Positions 8,782-18,113 of a stretch of 64,000 bases of DNA are shown piece by piece. The stretch is from Pseudomonas frederiksbergensis. Its GTDB lineage: Bacteria > Pseudomonadota > Gammaproteobacteria > Pseudomonadales > Pseudomonadaceae. A program made the translations under genes and the position numbers. The first letter of the stretch is position 1. Each line of letters opens with the position of its first letter. The notes under the pieces were generated by a model, which was not told the DNA's origin, searched no databases, and was given only the letters and a program-made list of their open reading frames with translations. The stretch lies in contig NZ_MOBM01000004.1 of assembly GCF_003732275.1 (NCBI RefSeq), positions 124,001-188,000 on the forward strand, given 5' to 3'.

Positions 8782-9456
8782 CTACGTGATGGAGGGTTGG
8801 CTTTTGCCTCCGGCCGAGTTGCCGCCGATCCAGGGCACACCGTTGTTACCTCGGTGCTTCTCAGCCTGTTCGACGGCCGCCACGGCATCGTGGTTTTTGA
8901 CGGTATTACTGAGTGCCATGCCTTCAGCCAACTCGCCCCACGCAAGCTGACCGCCTGCGACATTCGCCATGCGTTCAGCAACAGCGCGGCAAGTAGATTT
9001 GGAGCGATCGAAATCGAGTCGGGCTTGCAAGATGCCGTTGGTGAGCAGGTTGTACAGGCCGGGGTCGGCTCGCTGGATGATCAGTGCGGGGAGGGAGGCC
9101 ACGGCGCTGGTAGCGTTCTGGATCACGTTGCCCATGATCGACTTGAAGCCGCTAGTGGTGCCGTTCAGTTGGTTTTGTAGCGTAGTGTTCAGGCTCATGT
9201 CGCCGCAGATCAGATTGGTGTCCCAGCCAGCACCAACCGTAATGCTGTCCATGGCGGCAGCACCACTCATGGACACAGCGCGTCCTCCGCCGACGCTGTA
9301 GAGCACGTCATCGCCGATCACTGAACCATTGTGATTAATACCGTCCTTGTTCAGTTGGGTTTGTGCTGCATGTGCGGTGGTGGTCGTGAGAAGCAGAGCG
9401 GTCATTAGGAGTTCTCTTCCAGGAGAGGCATTACGCACACCCCTCCTGGTTGCCAA
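8782..9456 (-). pseudogene. Truncated ICE conjugation protein (TIGR03755/PFL_4711-like)
   Basis: Encodes a secreted protein of integrative conjugative elements. A signal peptide (MTALLLTTTTAHAAQTQ, likely start at 9405) is followed by DDVLYSVGGGRAVS, GWDTNLICGDM and GNVIQNATSAVASLPALII. This order matches my memory of the ICE family TIGR03755, part of the type G (GI-type) conjugation machinery. Full-length members are much longer. Here the frame ends at GGNSAGGKSQPSIT, exactly where the opposing ATPase remnant begins, so the C-terminal part was lost by deletion. No other conjugation gene remains and the upstream neighbour is a chromosomal MFS gene only 14 bp away. Functional conjugation is excluded. 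Confidence 0.65.
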
Positions 9457-9470
9457 GGCAATATTCAGCT

Positions 9471-10730
9471 TTACGCCGCGCTAACCGCACCGGTTACCGT
9501 GGATTTATTCTGAACGGTCCTATACAGCAAACTGGACACCATGAATCCAAGAATGGCCAACAGGCTCATCAAGCTGAAGACGTAGTTGTAGCCTTGCTGA
9601 CCCGGGAAATGGTCGAGGATTGCGCCGTAGATGACGTAAGCGAACATGCCCGGCGCGTAGCCGATCAGGCAGCCGATACCGAAGGCTGAACCGGTGATGT
9701 GCGAAGGGATGCCGACTTCACCCATGGGCGCCCAGAACACGCCGCGCATGGAAAACACAATCAGCGCGAAGGACAGTGTGGCTGCCATGCCCGCATAAAT
9801 AAAACTCGGGCTTTTCGGGATCAGCAGGATGACGCCCATCAGCGGCAGCAAGGCCAGGAATGCCCACTTCAAATAGCGGCTGGTGCTCTTGAACTGTTTG
9901 TCGGCAATGAAACCACCGGCGGGGCCACCGAGGATCTTGAGGAAGTACTGATTGATGATGCCGTAGGCGCCCACCAATGCCACGGGCAGCCCGTACATTT
10001 CCTTGAGGTAGGGAATGAAATAGGTCAGGCCACAGTAGACGATGTAGACCATGAACACGTTGAGGCTGACCAGCCAGATCCCCGGTACCTTGATGGCCTC
10101 GAGCAGATTCGCCAAACCGTTCTTCGGCTTGGCAATCGTCTGCGCGCTACTGCCCTTGAGCAGGAACCAGGTCAGGGTTCCGGCAAGAATGTCGATGACC
10201 GAGTAGAAGAGGATTGCCGACTTCAGACCGGCCTCGCCGGAGCCCATGGCAACGAAGACGCCCAGCGCCGAAAAAGCCACAAGCGTATCAATGACGCCAC
10301 GCCCGCCTTCCAACAGTCCAAACAACCGACCCTGTTCCTGATCGTCACCCAGATTGCGGATGGCTTTGAGCAGCGAGGGCCAGAAGATGCAATCGGCGCA
10401 GACGGCCAACAGGCTGAACACAATCAGCAGATTGCTGAACGGCGGAAAGGTCGCCAGATACAGCCCCAGGCCACCGGTACCGATCAGGCCGATGGGGATC
10501 AGCTTTCGCGTGTCGTAGCGGTCGGCGAGCATGCCGCCGACGACAAACAGTGCGGTGGCGATGATGGCGTTGGCGCTCAGCAGCATGCCGATTTCAGTGT
10601 GGCTCAAGCCCATGAATTCTTGCATGGGGATATAGAAGGCGTCTTTGAGGTTCGCCAGCTTGTAGATGGTGCCTCCACCGAGGATGAGAATCAGGAATCT
10701 GAGCCATTTGGCCTTGTCACGAGTTGTCAT
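9471..10730 (-). CDS. MFS transporter (YihN-like)
   Basis: A 419-residue inner-membrane protein with about twelve hydrophobic helices and the MFS loop-2/3 signature GGMLADRYDTRKLIP near residues 64-78. It is preceded by a GGAGA ribosome site. It follows the sugar-isomerase-like gene by 51 bp on the same strand and is probably co-transcribed, so the transported compound may be a sugar or sugar acid used by that enzyme. Resemblance to E. coli YihN is an impression from the N-terminal segment. The ICE remnant begins directly after its stop. Confidence 0.8.
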   Translation of the reverse strand: MTTRDKAKWLRFLILILGGGTIYKLANLKDAFYIPMQEFMGLSHTEIGMLLSANAIIATALFVVGGMLADRYDTRKLIPIGLIGTGGLGLYLATFPPFSNLLIVFSLLAVCADCIFWPSLLKAIRNLGDDQEQGRLFGLLEGGRGVIDTLVAFSALGVFVAMGSGEAGLKSAILFYSVIDILAGTLTWFLLKGSSAQTIAKPKNGLANLLEAIKVPGIWLVSLNVFMVYIVYCGLTYFIPYLKEMYGLPVALVGAYGIINQYFLKILGGPAGGFIADKQFKSTSRYLKWAFLALLPLMGVILLIPKSPSFIYAGMAATLSFALIVFSMRGVFWAPMGEVGIPSHITGSAFGIGCLIGYAPGMFAYVIYGAILDHFPGQQGYNYVFSLMSLLAILGFMVSSLLYRTVQNKSTVTGAVSAA

Positions 10731-10781
10731 TATTGTTCTCCAGGCGTAATTGGATAAGCAGTGCCGGTTGTCACGTCAGGT

Positions 10782-11852
10782 TCAGGCGTTTTTGCGGTTG
10801 TTCAGGGTCAACTCGGCCAGGGTTCGGAACTCGGCCAGCAGGCCTCGTACATAGGCGACCTGGTTGTTTGCCCAACGGTGTTCGTCGGCGAGCATTCGTT
10901 CGAGCGAGTAGCCGTCCGGGAGTGGCGTGTCACTCATTTCCCGGTACGCAATAAACGGATCGTCAGCCTCAAAGGTCTGGCGGAACGCCGGGGCGACGTA
11001 GTGATTTTCCTGCTCAAGAATGAACGCGATCACTTGCGGGTTTGAGTCGCCGAGCATCAACAGTTCGAACAACATGCGGGCGCTTGGCAGGTCGTCATCG
11101 TCGCTGCCCTGCAGCACACCGTAATGGCCGAAGCCGTTGTGCTCGGGGACGATGCGCACACCCTTGAGGTGGGTCTGGCGTATGTGCGGCGCCAGGGTCC
11201 GCAGCGCCGGTAGTGGCTGTTCGCAGGCATTGATCATGTTGCCGAAGTCGAACAAGGCATGCAGCCGTGGGTGGTTTAGCCGGTTCAGCAGTTGCGCGAT
11301 CTCGGCGCTCTTGAGTTCCTCATGCTGCTCGAAGTCGAAGAACAGGTCGTGCTCATCTGCCTGCTGCGCGAGGTAATGCAGGTCTGACTCGATCACGTCC
11401 ATCACCCGGGACAGCGTCCCCTCATAACGTGAGTAAACGCGGATGTTGCGAACTCCAAGCGCTTTGGCAATGGCGATCACCTGATCGACATCTTTTTTCA
11501 GCGTGCTGCTGATTTCCAGATGCACATCCAGTGCGAGCGCATTGGCCTTGTCGGCAAACGCTTGCAACTGCGTGGGTGTCATTTGGCTCAGGCTGTTTTC
11601 CTCGCCGTCGAGCAAGTGCAGGCTCAGACCTTGCAACTCGTGGCGATAGGCGAAGTCCAGCAGGTCGGCAGGCGTGACACGGCCATGGGTGAGGTTGGTC
11701 AGCAAGGGATAGGCATGAGCAAACAAGCGCATCTGCCCAAGGCGGTCGAGCAGTTGGCGGGCCAGTGCTTCAGTCAGCAGGGGAGGTGTTCCGGCCTCGG
11801 CAGCCTTGTGGCTGAGCAAGGCATTGAATCGCTCTTGGATTTTATTGTTCAT
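10782..11852 (-). CDS. Sugar phosphate isomerase/epimerase-like TIM barrel protein
   Basis: A 356-residue protein of the xylose-isomerase-like TIM barrel superfamily. It shows the alternating strand pattern with metal-site candidates DVHLEIS near residue 105, FDFEQHEEL, HALFDFGN and QTHLKGVRI, and ends in an extra helical extension. Such proteins isomerise or epimerise sugars, inositols or hydroxy-acids. An AGGAA ribosome site precedes the ATG. It is the first gene of a two-gene unit with the MFS transporter. The MocR gene upstream faces the same way and is separated by 111 bp. Confidence 0.75.
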   Translation of the reverse strand: MNNKIQERFNALLSHKAAEAGTPPLLTEALARQLLDRLGQMRLFAHAYPLLTNLTHGRVTPADLLDFAYRHELQGLSLHLLDGEENSLSQMTPTQLQAFADKANALALDVHLEISSTLKKDVDQVIAIAKALGVRNIRVYSRYEGTLSRVMDVIESDLHYLAQQADEHDLFFDFEQHEELKSAEIAQLLNRLNHPRLHALFDFGNMINACEQPLPALRTLAPHIRQTHLKGVRIVPEHNGFGHYGVLQGSDDDDLPSARMLFELLMLGDSNPQVIAFILEQENHYVAPAFRQTFEADDPFIAYREMSDTPLPDGYSLERMLADEHRWANNQVAYVRGLLAEFRTLAELTLNNRKNA

Positions 11853-11963
11853 TCGAGTCGTTCCTGGTCAGACGCCGGGTCTACCGGCGCAGCCTTTATC
11901 GCGCCAGTCAGGAACTCTCGATAGATCCATTATCAGTTAAATCATAAGACCACTTGCCTTGCT

Positions 11964-13469
11964 TCAAGTGGCTGGCTGCAGGTACCCCATTTTGCTCAAG
12001 GCCCGGGCCAGCGCTTCAACGCGTTCCTGCGCCTGGCCCTCAGGCGTACCGGCGAAACCGATGAGCAGGGCAGGTGGCAGGACATGCTCAAGGCAATAAT
12101 CGCTCAGGGCATAGGTGTGGATGTTGTGCCGGGCCAGTTCCCTGGCGATCACATCGTCATCAAGCGTGGGTGGCAGCCAGGCGATCAGGTGCATGCCGGC
12201 TTCCACCGGGGTGATGTTGAAGAAGCCGCCCAGCTGTTGCTGAAGCTGCTCGAGCAGTTCTTGCTGGCGAGCCTGGTACAGCGCACGCATGCGGCGAATA
12301 TGGCCGAGGAAGTGGCCTTCACGCATGAAGTCCGCCGTCGTCGCCTGGAGAAGCGTGGGCGGGCTGCGATCCATCACCGCGCGCAAGGTACAGAAGGGGT
12401 CGATCAGGGCTTGCGGCAATATCACATAGCCCAGTCTGAGTGAGGGGAAAAGGACTTTGCTGAAGGTGCCGACGTAGATCACTCGAGCCATCTGGTCCAT
12501 GGCATAGAGCGCGGGGAGGAGGCGGCCGCTGTAGCGCAACTCACTGTCGCAATCGTCCTCGATGATCCAGCTCTGATACTGCGCAGCCCAGTCGATGAGT
12601 GCCTGGCGCCGCGCATAACTCATGGTCACGCCCAAGGGATGCTGGCGAGAAGGCGTGGTAAACACCAGGCGGGCGTCAGGGCACTCGGCCAGGCCTTGCT
12701 GGATATCAATCCCCTGTTCATCGATCCGCAACGGCACCACTTGGGCCCCCTGGGCCTGCAACGCAATGCGCGCCGCGATGTGTCCTGGGTCTTCCATCCA
12801 TACGCTGTCCTGCGGATTAAGCAGCAACATGCCCAGCAGGTTAAAGGCTTGCTGCGCGCCGGAAACGATCACCACCTGCTCGGCACTGCAATCGATGCCA
12901 CGAGCATCGAAGACGTACTCGGCAATCGCCGCGCGCAAGGCCTGTAGCCCTTGCAGTTCGCCATAGCCAAGCATGGCCTTGGTCGGCTTGAGCAGGTGGC
13001 GGTTCATCAAGCGCCGCCACACCGCGAGCGGGAACGCGTCGTAGGTACTGTGGCTGGGCAGGAATGAGGTGGGGGTCGCAGGGTCCCAATCGGTATAGGA
13101 AACCCCGCGGAAGTGACTGCTGCGCAGCGACAGCATGGACTGGCTCAGGTCGGACAGGCGCGGTGGCTGGCGCTGCTCTTCATCGGCAATCCCTCGGCTC
13201 TCCCATTCATCGCCGACATAGGTACCGGCCCCGGTACGCGAGGCCAGGAAACCCTCGGCGATCAGTTGATCGAATGCATTGAGAATGGTGATCCGCGACA
13301 GCGCCAATTCTTTGCTCAGGGTCCGCGTCGACGGCAGGCGCACGCCCCCTTGCATTTTTCCGCTGAGAATCTGTTTGCGAATCTGCAAATAGAGTTGGCG
13401 GTACAGGGGGATGGCGCTGGCACGGTCCAGCTCAATAGCCGACAGCAGCAAACCTGCAGGGGATTTCAT
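11964..13469 (-). CDS. MocR/PdxR-type GntR regulator with aminotransferase domain
   Basis: About 501 residues. The N-terminal GntR winged helix (residues 20-85, with LPSTRTLSKELALSRITILN) joins a fold-type I aminotransferase domain. It has the PLP-site features GYGELQGLQALR near 169, DDCDSE near 306 and the Schiff-base Lys in VGTFSKVLFP near 338. MocR proteins sense amino-compound metabolites through PLP. The gene is divergent from the seven-gene operon starting at 13706, with 236 bp between the starts, so it is the likely regulator of that operon. An in-frame GTG lies one codon upstream. No strong ribosome site supports either start. Confidence 0.85.
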   Translation of the reverse strand: MKSPAGLLLSAIELDRASAIPLYRQLYLQIRKQILSGKMQGGVRLPSTRTLSKELALSRITILNAFDQLIAEGFLASRTGAGTYVGDEWESRGIADEEQRQPPRLSDLSQSMLSLRSSHFRGVSYTDWDPATPTSFLPSHSTYDAFPLAVWRRLMNRHLLKPTKAMLGYGELQGLQALRAAIAEYVFDARGIDCSAEQVVIVSGAQQAFNLLGMLLLNPQDSVWMEDPGHIAARIALQAQGAQVVPLRIDEQGIDIQQGLAECPDARLVFTTPSRQHPLGVTMSYARRQALIDWAAQYQSWIIEDDCDSELRYSGRLLPALYAMDQMARVIYVGTFSKVLFPSLRLGYVILPQALIDPFCTLRAVMDRSPPTLLQATTADFMREGHFLGHIRRMRALYQARQQELLEQLQQQLGGFFNITPVEAGMHLIAWLPPTLDDDVIARELARHNIHTYALSDYCLEHVLPPALLIGFAGTPEGQAQERVEALARALSKMGYLQPAT

Positions 13470-13705
13470 CACATGCTCGTCTGGAAGGGAGGTGGTTTGA
13501 CCTGGAACACCATCATACCGAGGTGCGCAGGGTATCGAGAGGCACTGGATAAGTCATCCATAGCAGACGTTGATGCAATGCACACTGTCATGAAATGAAA
13601 AGCCATTGTCGTCTGATGAGAAGCGACTCGCCAGACGGCGTCCTACAGTCCAATCAGCGCAATTCGACGCAACACGCCCAACTTGAGACTGGAGAATAAG
13701 AAAAA
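13470..13705. promoter_or_regulatory. Divergent promoter region between the MocR gene and the catabolic operon
   Basis: 236 bp with no gene. It must hold the promoters for the MocR regulator (leftward) and the quinone oxidoreductase operon (rightward). I could not pick out a convincing direct-repeat MocR operator by eye. The rightward gene has a clear GGAGA ribosome site at about 13692. Confidence 0.5.
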
Positions 13706-14686
13706 ATGGCCAAAGCCGTACGCTTCTACGAAACCGGTGGTCCCGAAGTCCTTCGTTATGAAGAGGTCGAAGTCGGCGATCCCGGTCCAGGCCAGGTTCG
13801 TCTTCGTCATGTGGCGGTGGGCCTGAACTATGCCGACACCTACTTTCGCAATGGCACTTACCCGATTCCGATGCCCAACGGCATGGGGGTTGAAGCCTCC
13901 GGTGTGGTCCAGGCCATCGGCGAAGGGGTGACCAACGTACACGTCGGTGATCGCGTCACCTACACCGGTTTTCTCAATACATTGGGTGCCTACAGCACCG
14001 AGCGTCTGATCCCGGCCGCGCCGCTGATCAAGCTGCCGGAAACCATCAGTTTCGAGACCGCCGCGGCCATGACCATGCGCGGCTTGACGTCCTCGTACCT
14101 GATGCGGCGCATTTACGACTTCAAGGCCGGCGACAGCATTCTGCTGCACGCCGCTGCCGGTGGTGTGGGGCTGATTGTTTCGCAGTGGGCCAAGCTGCTT
14201 GGTCTGAACGTCATTGGCACCGTGTCCACCGAGGCGAAGGGTGAAATCGCCTTGGCCCATGGCTGCGAGCATGTCATCAATTACAGCCATGAAGACGTCG
14301 CCCGGCGCGTTCGCGAGCTGACGGACGGCGTGGGGGTCAACGTGGTGTTCGACAGTGTCGGCAAAAACACCTTCATGGGCTCGCTGGACTCGCTCAAGCG
14401 TCGCGGTTTGATGGTTTGTGTCGGCACGGCATCCGGTCCGATCCCGGCCTTTGATCCGGTGATGCTGGCGATGAAAGGCTCGTTGTTCCTGACCCGTCCG
14501 GCCCTGGCCGATTACATCGCCGACCCGGCGGAAAAAGCCGCGTTGGCGGGCGAGTTGTTCGACCATGTCGGCAGCGGTCGGATCACGATCGAGATCAACC
14601 AGCACTATGCTTTGCAGGATGCCGTGCAGGCCCATCGCGATATGGAATCACGCAAGACCACGGGCTCATCGATTTTCGTTATTTAA
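13706..14686 (+). CDS. Zinc-independent quinone oxidoreductase (QorA-like)
   Basis: A 326-residue medium-chain reductase. An N-terminal GroES-like part (FYETGGPEVLRYEEVEVGDP) is followed by a Rossmann domain with AAAGGVGLIVSQWAKLLG near residues 150-167. The zinc-binding Cys/His set of alcohol dehydrogenases is absent, as expected for NADPH:quinone or enone reductases. A good ribosome site (GGAGA) precedes the ATG. It is the first gene of a rightward operon, 14 bp before the TauD-like gene. In this setting it may reduce an alpha,beta-unsaturated intermediate rather than a quinone, which is inference. Confidence 0.85.
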   Translation: MAKAVRFYETGGPEVLRYEEVEVGDPGPGQVRLRHVAVGLNYADTYFRNGTYPIPMPNGMGVEASGVVQAIGEGVTNVHVGDRVTYTGFLNTLGAYSTERLIPAAPLIKLPETISFETAAAMTMRGLTSSYLMRRIYDFKAGDSILLHAAAGGVGLIVSQWAKLLGLNVIGTVSTEAKGEIALAHGCEHVINYSHEDVARRVRELTDGVGVNVVFDSVGKNTFMGSLDSLKRRGLMVCVGTASGPIPAFDPVMLAMKGSLFLTRPALADYIADPAEKAALAGELFDHVGSGRITIEINQHYALQDAVQAHRDMESRKTTGSSIFVI

Positions 14687-14700
14687 GGGAGTCGTCTGCC

Positions 14701-15549
14701 ATGAAAGTCGAACAATTGACCTGCAACATTGGCGCGGAACTGGTGGGCGTCAACCTCGCCGACGCGGTGCATGACGATGGTCTTTTTGCCGAGATTCGTG
14801 CTCAGCTGCTCAAGCATAGGGTGGTGTTCCTGCGTGATCAGGACATCACTCGCGACGAGCATGTGGCATTCGCCCGGCGCTTTGGCGAACTGGAGGATCA
14901 TCCGGTGGCCGGCAGTGATCCGGATCATCCTGGGCTGGTGCGCATCTACAAGCGGCCGGACCAGCCGATGGACCGCTACGAAAACGCCTGGCACACCGAC
15001 GCTACCTGGCGCGAGGCGCCGCCGATGGGCTGCGTGCTGCGCTGCGTAGAGTGCCCGCCGGTGGGCGGCGACACTATGTGGGCCAACATGGTCGAGGCCT
15101 ATGCGCGCTTGCCGGAAGACGTGAAGGTGAAGATCGCCGACCTGCGTGCCCGTCACAGTATCGAAGCGAGTTTTGGTGCCGCCATGCCGATCGAAAAGCG
15201 TCTGGCGCTCAGGGCGATGTACCCGGATGCCGAGCACCCGGTGGTGCGCACCCACCCGGAAACCGGGGAAAAGGTGCTGTTCGTCAACGCCTTCACTACG
15301 CACTTGAGCAACTACCACACCCCCGAGCGGGTGCGCTTCGGCCAGGACGCCAACCCGGGCGCAAGTGAGCTGCTGCGCTACCTGATCAGCCAGGCCTACA
15401 TCCCCGAGTATCAGGTGCGCTGGCGCTGGAAACCCAACAGCATCGCCATCTGGGACAACCGCAGTACCCAGCACTACGCCGTCATGGATTACCCGCCGTG
15501 CCATCGCAAGATGGAGCGCGCCGGGATCATCGGCGACAAGACTTACTGA
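14701..15549 (+). CDS. TauD/TfdA family Fe(II)/2-oxoglutarate dioxygenase
   Basis: A 282-residue cytosolic dioxygenase. The iron-binding facial triad is visible: His98 and Asp100 in NAWHTDATW and the distal His258 in STQHYAVMDY, with the 2-oxoglutarate-binding Arg in the final CHRKMERAGI segment. Family members hydroxylate taurine, other sulfonates, sulfate esters, phenoxy herbicides or carnitine precursors next to a leaving group. An AAGGGA ribosome site precedes the ATG. A YeiH-like anion exporter at the end of the same operon would suit release of sulfite or sulfate, but the true substrate is not defined. Confidence 0.88.
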   Translation: MKVEQLTCNIGAELVGVNLADAVHDDGLFAEIRAQLLKHRVVFLRDQDITRDEHVAFARRFGELEDHPVAGSDPDHPGLVRIYKRPDQPMDRYENAWHTDATWREAPPMGCVLRCVECPPVGGDTMWANMVEAYARLPEDVKVKIADLRARHSIEASFGAAMPIEKRLALRAMYPDAEHPVVRTHPETGEKVLFVNAFTTHLSNYHTPERVRFGQDANPGASELLRYLISQAYIPEYQVRWRWKPNSIAIWDNRSTQHYAVMDYPPCHRKMERAGIIGDKTY

Positions 15550-15636
15550 TCGACCGCCGCTGCATTCGCTCTCGTAGACACGCCTGCCCGGCACGATCCC
15601 GGGTGGGCGGAACAATCATAAGAACAGGAGTAACTC

Positions 15637-16689
15637 ATGCAATTCTTCGACGATTCCCTGCACCCGGAAAACATGGAAAAGGTGGTCATCACCGTGGCCC
15701 CGTATGGCCCCGAGTGGATGCCGGAAGACTTCCCTGAAGACATCCCGCTGACCATGGACGAACAGGTGCAGAAGGCGGTTGATTGTTATGAGGCGGGTGC
15801 CACGGTATTGCACCTGCACGTGCGTGAATTGGACGGCAAGGGTTCCAAGCGTCTGTCCAAGTTCAACGAGTTGATCGCCGGTGTGCGTGAAGCCGTGCCG
15901 GACATGATCATCCAGGTCGGTGGTTCGATTTCCTTCGCCCCCGAAAGCGATGGCGAAGCCGCCAAGTGGCTGTCTGACGATACTCGTCACATGCTGGCGG
16001 AGCTGACGCCAAAGCCGGATCAGGTCACGGTGGCCATCAACACCACCCAGATGAACATCATGGAACTGTTGTATCCGGAGTATCTGGAAGGCACGTCCCT
16101 GGCCAATCCTGCCTATCAGGCGGCCTACAGCGAAATGACCGTGCCGGCAGGCCCGGCCTGGGTCGCCGAACACCTCAAGCGTCTGATGGATAACGGCATC
16201 CAGCCGCACTTCCAGCTGACCGGCATGCATGCCATGGAAACCCTTGAGCGCCTGGTGCGCAAGGGTGTCTACAAGGGCCCGTTGAACCTGACCTGGATCG
16301 GTATCGGCGGCGGTTTCGATGGCCCCAATCCGTTCAACTTCTTCAACTTCATCCACCGCGCGCCAGACGGTTGCACCCTGACCTCCGAGTCGCTGCTCAA
16401 GAACGTCATGCCGTTCAACACCATGTCGATGGCCATGGGTATGCACCCGCGTGTGGGCAATGAAGACACTATCATTGATCACAAGGGCGATCGTTTCGGC
16501 TCAGTTGCGCAGATCAAGCAAACCGTACGCATCGCCCATGAACTGGGTCGGGAAATCGCCACGGGTAAAGAAGCCCGTGAGATTTACCGCATCGGTGTGC
16601 AGTACCCAAGCATCGAAGAAACCCTGTTGGCCAATGGCATGGCCCCCAACCGCAAGGCCGGGCAGAAAGGTGTGCCGCAACGCGGCTGA
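15637..16689 (+). CDS. BKACE family beta-keto acid cleavage enzyme (DUF849)
   Basis: A 350-residue member of the family founded by 3-keto-5-aminohexanoate cleavage enzyme. It condenses a beta-keto acid with acetyl-CoA and splits it into acetoacetate and a new CoA ester. Zn-site candidates are TVLHLHVRE near residues 51-59 and later His residues, with QVGGSISFAPE near 90-100 in the substrate region. An AGGAG site precedes the ATG. It lies inside the catabolic operon after the dioxygenase. Known relatives act on dehydrocarnitine and similar compounds, so a short amino- or quaternary-ammonium keto acid is a reasonable guess. Confidence 0.85.
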   Translation: MQFFDDSLHPENMEKVVITVAPYGPEWMPEDFPEDIPLTMDEQVQKAVDCYEAGATVLHLHVRELDGKGSKRLSKFNELIAGVREAVPDMIIQVGGSISFAPESDGEAAKWLSDDTRHMLAELTPKPDQVTVAINTTQMNIMELLYPEYLEGTSLANPAYQAAYSEMTVPAGPAWVAEHLKRLMDNGIQPHFQLTGMHAMETLERLVRKGVYKGPLNLTWIGIGGGFDGPNPFNFFNFIHRAPDGCTLTSESLLKNVMPFNTMSMAMGMHPRVGNEDTIIDHKGDRFGSVAQIKQTVRIAHELGREIATGKEAREIYRIGVQYPSIEETLLANGMAPNRKAGQKGVPQRG

Positions 16690-16701
16690 TCGGCAGACGA
16701 C

Positions 16702-16724
16702 GCGGGAGGTCAATGACCTCCCGC
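16702..16724 (+). promoter_or_regulatory. Intra-operon stem-loop
   Basis: GCGGGAGGTC and GACCTCCCGC form a perfect ten-pair stem around the three-base loop AAT, 13 bp after the BKACE stop. No T-run follows, so it is not a standard terminator. It may stabilise the upstream mRNA or cause partial attenuation before the MFS gene. Confidence 0.5.
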
Positions 16725-16781
16725 TCGCTGCATTGCAACACGCTTGATAACAACAATAAAACGAAGCTTTGAGGAGGCTGC

Positions 16782-18113
16782 ATGGCCTTTCACCCAATCG
16801 CCGCAGACGATGATGACTGCAGTGGCGTCGGCGTTGCGCGCAAGTATGCCTGGATCGTCTTTGCACTGACGTTCGGCCTGTTGATTTCCGATTACATGTC
16901 GCGTCAGGTACTGAACGCGGTATTCCCGATGCTCAAGGGCGAATGGGCCTTGAGCGACGGTCAGCTCGGCCTGCTCAGTGGCATTGTCGCCCTGATGGTG
17001 GGGCTGCTGACATTTCCCCTGTCATTGCTGGCGGATCGCTTCGGCCGGGTCAAGAGCCTGGCGCTGATGGCTTTGCTGTGGAGCCTGGCGACGCTGGGCT
17101 GTGCGTTGGCGCAGGACTATCAGCAGATGTTCGTTGCACGGTTCATGGTCGGCGTCGGCGAAGCGGCGTACGGCAGCGTCGGCATCGCGGTGGTGATTTC
17201 GGTGTTTCCCAAACACATGCGTGCAACCCTGGCCAGTGCCTTCATGGCGGGTGGCATGTTCGGTTCGGTATTAGGTATGGCGCTGGGCGGGGCAATCGCC
17301 GCCAAGCTCGGCTGGCGCTGGTCGTTTGCCGGCATGTCGCTGTTCGGCTTGTTACTGGCAGTGCTTTACCCGGTCATCGTCAAGGAAGCACGCATTGCAC
17401 CGCAACGTGCCACTCAAGCGGCGAACAAGACGGCTGCCGCGGTCAAGCGTCCGTTGCGTACGCTGTTTTCCAGCCGCTCGGTGATCGCTGCCTACATCGG
17501 CAGTGGCTTGCAACTGTTCGTCGGCGGCACCGTCATTGTGTGGATGCCCAGTTACCTCAATCGTTATTACGACATGGCCACCGACAAGGCGGGCGGCGTC
17601 GCGGCGATCATCGTGCTGTGCAGCGGTGCGGGGATGATTCTGTGCGGCATGCTCAGCGATCGACTGTGTCGCCATTCGCCGGAGCGCAAAGTCGCTTTGG
17701 CCATCGCCTATTGCCTGGGCAGTTGTCTGCTGTTGTCGGCGGCGTTCGCCTTGCCGGCAGGGCCTGTGCAATTGGTGCTGATCTGCCTGGGCATGTTGAT
17801 TGCCGCCGGCACAACTGGCCCTTGCGGAGCCATGGTTGCCAACCTGACCCATTACTCGGTGCATGGCACGGCCTTCGCCACGCTGACCCTGGCCAACAAC
17901 ATGCTGGGGTTGGCGCCTGGGCCGTTCATCACCGGCAGGGTGTCCGACCTCATCGGCCTGCATGCCGCTTTTCAAATGGTGCCACTGGTCAGCATCGCGG
18001 CAGCGGCCGTGTTCTTTTACGCCAAGTGTCACTACCACAAGGACATCGCCCGGCTTCGAGGCGAGCAAGTCCACGATTCGATTGGCAAAGCGGTGTTAGA
18101 GGTGAAGGTGTGA
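16782..18113 (+). CDS. MFS transporter of the catabolic operon
   Basis: A 443-residue inner-membrane carrier with twelve predicted helices. MSRQVLNAVFPMLKGEW near the first helix is typical of the anion:cation symporter/ExuT-like branch of the MFS, and PLSLLADRFGRVKSLAL near 76-92 is the MFS signature loop. It has a strong GAGGAGG ribosome site. The stop overlaps the start of the DsbA-like gene (GTGA). Its position implies it imports the substrate of the surrounding enzymes. Confidence 0.85.
   Translation: MAFHPIAADDDDCSGVGVARKYAWIVFALTFGLLISDYMSRQVLNAVFPMLKGEWALSDGQLGLLSGIVALMVGLLTFPLSLLADRFGRVKSLALMALLWSLATLGCALAQDYQQMFVARFMVGVGEAAYGSVGIAVVISVFPKHMRATLASAFMAGGMFGSVLGMALGGAIAAKLGWRWSFAGMSLFGLLLAVLYPVIVKEARIAPQRATQAANKTAAAVKRPLRTLFSSRSVIAAYIGSGLQLFVGGTVIVWMPSYLNRYYDMATDKAGGVAAIIVLCSGAGMILCGMLSDRLCRHSPERKVALAIAYCLGSCLLLSAAFALPAGPVQLVLICLGMLIAAGTTGPCGAMVANLTHYSVHGTAFATLTLANNMLGLAPGPFITGRVSDLIGLHAAFQMVPLVSIAAAAVFFYAKCHYHKDIARLRGEQVHDSIGKAVLEVKV

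Noticed and set aside
8769..9180. The last ~137 codons of the rightward ATPase frame
   Set aside because: They are the exact antisense of the ICE-type gene at 8782-9456, so they are not ATPase sequence even though the frame stays open.
16943..18109. A 610-codon open frame spanning the MFS transporter gene
   Set aside because: Only its last 222 codons (from the GTG at 18110) code for a protein, the DsbA-like enzyme. The upstream part is Arg/Gly/His-rich translation of the MFS gene in another frame.
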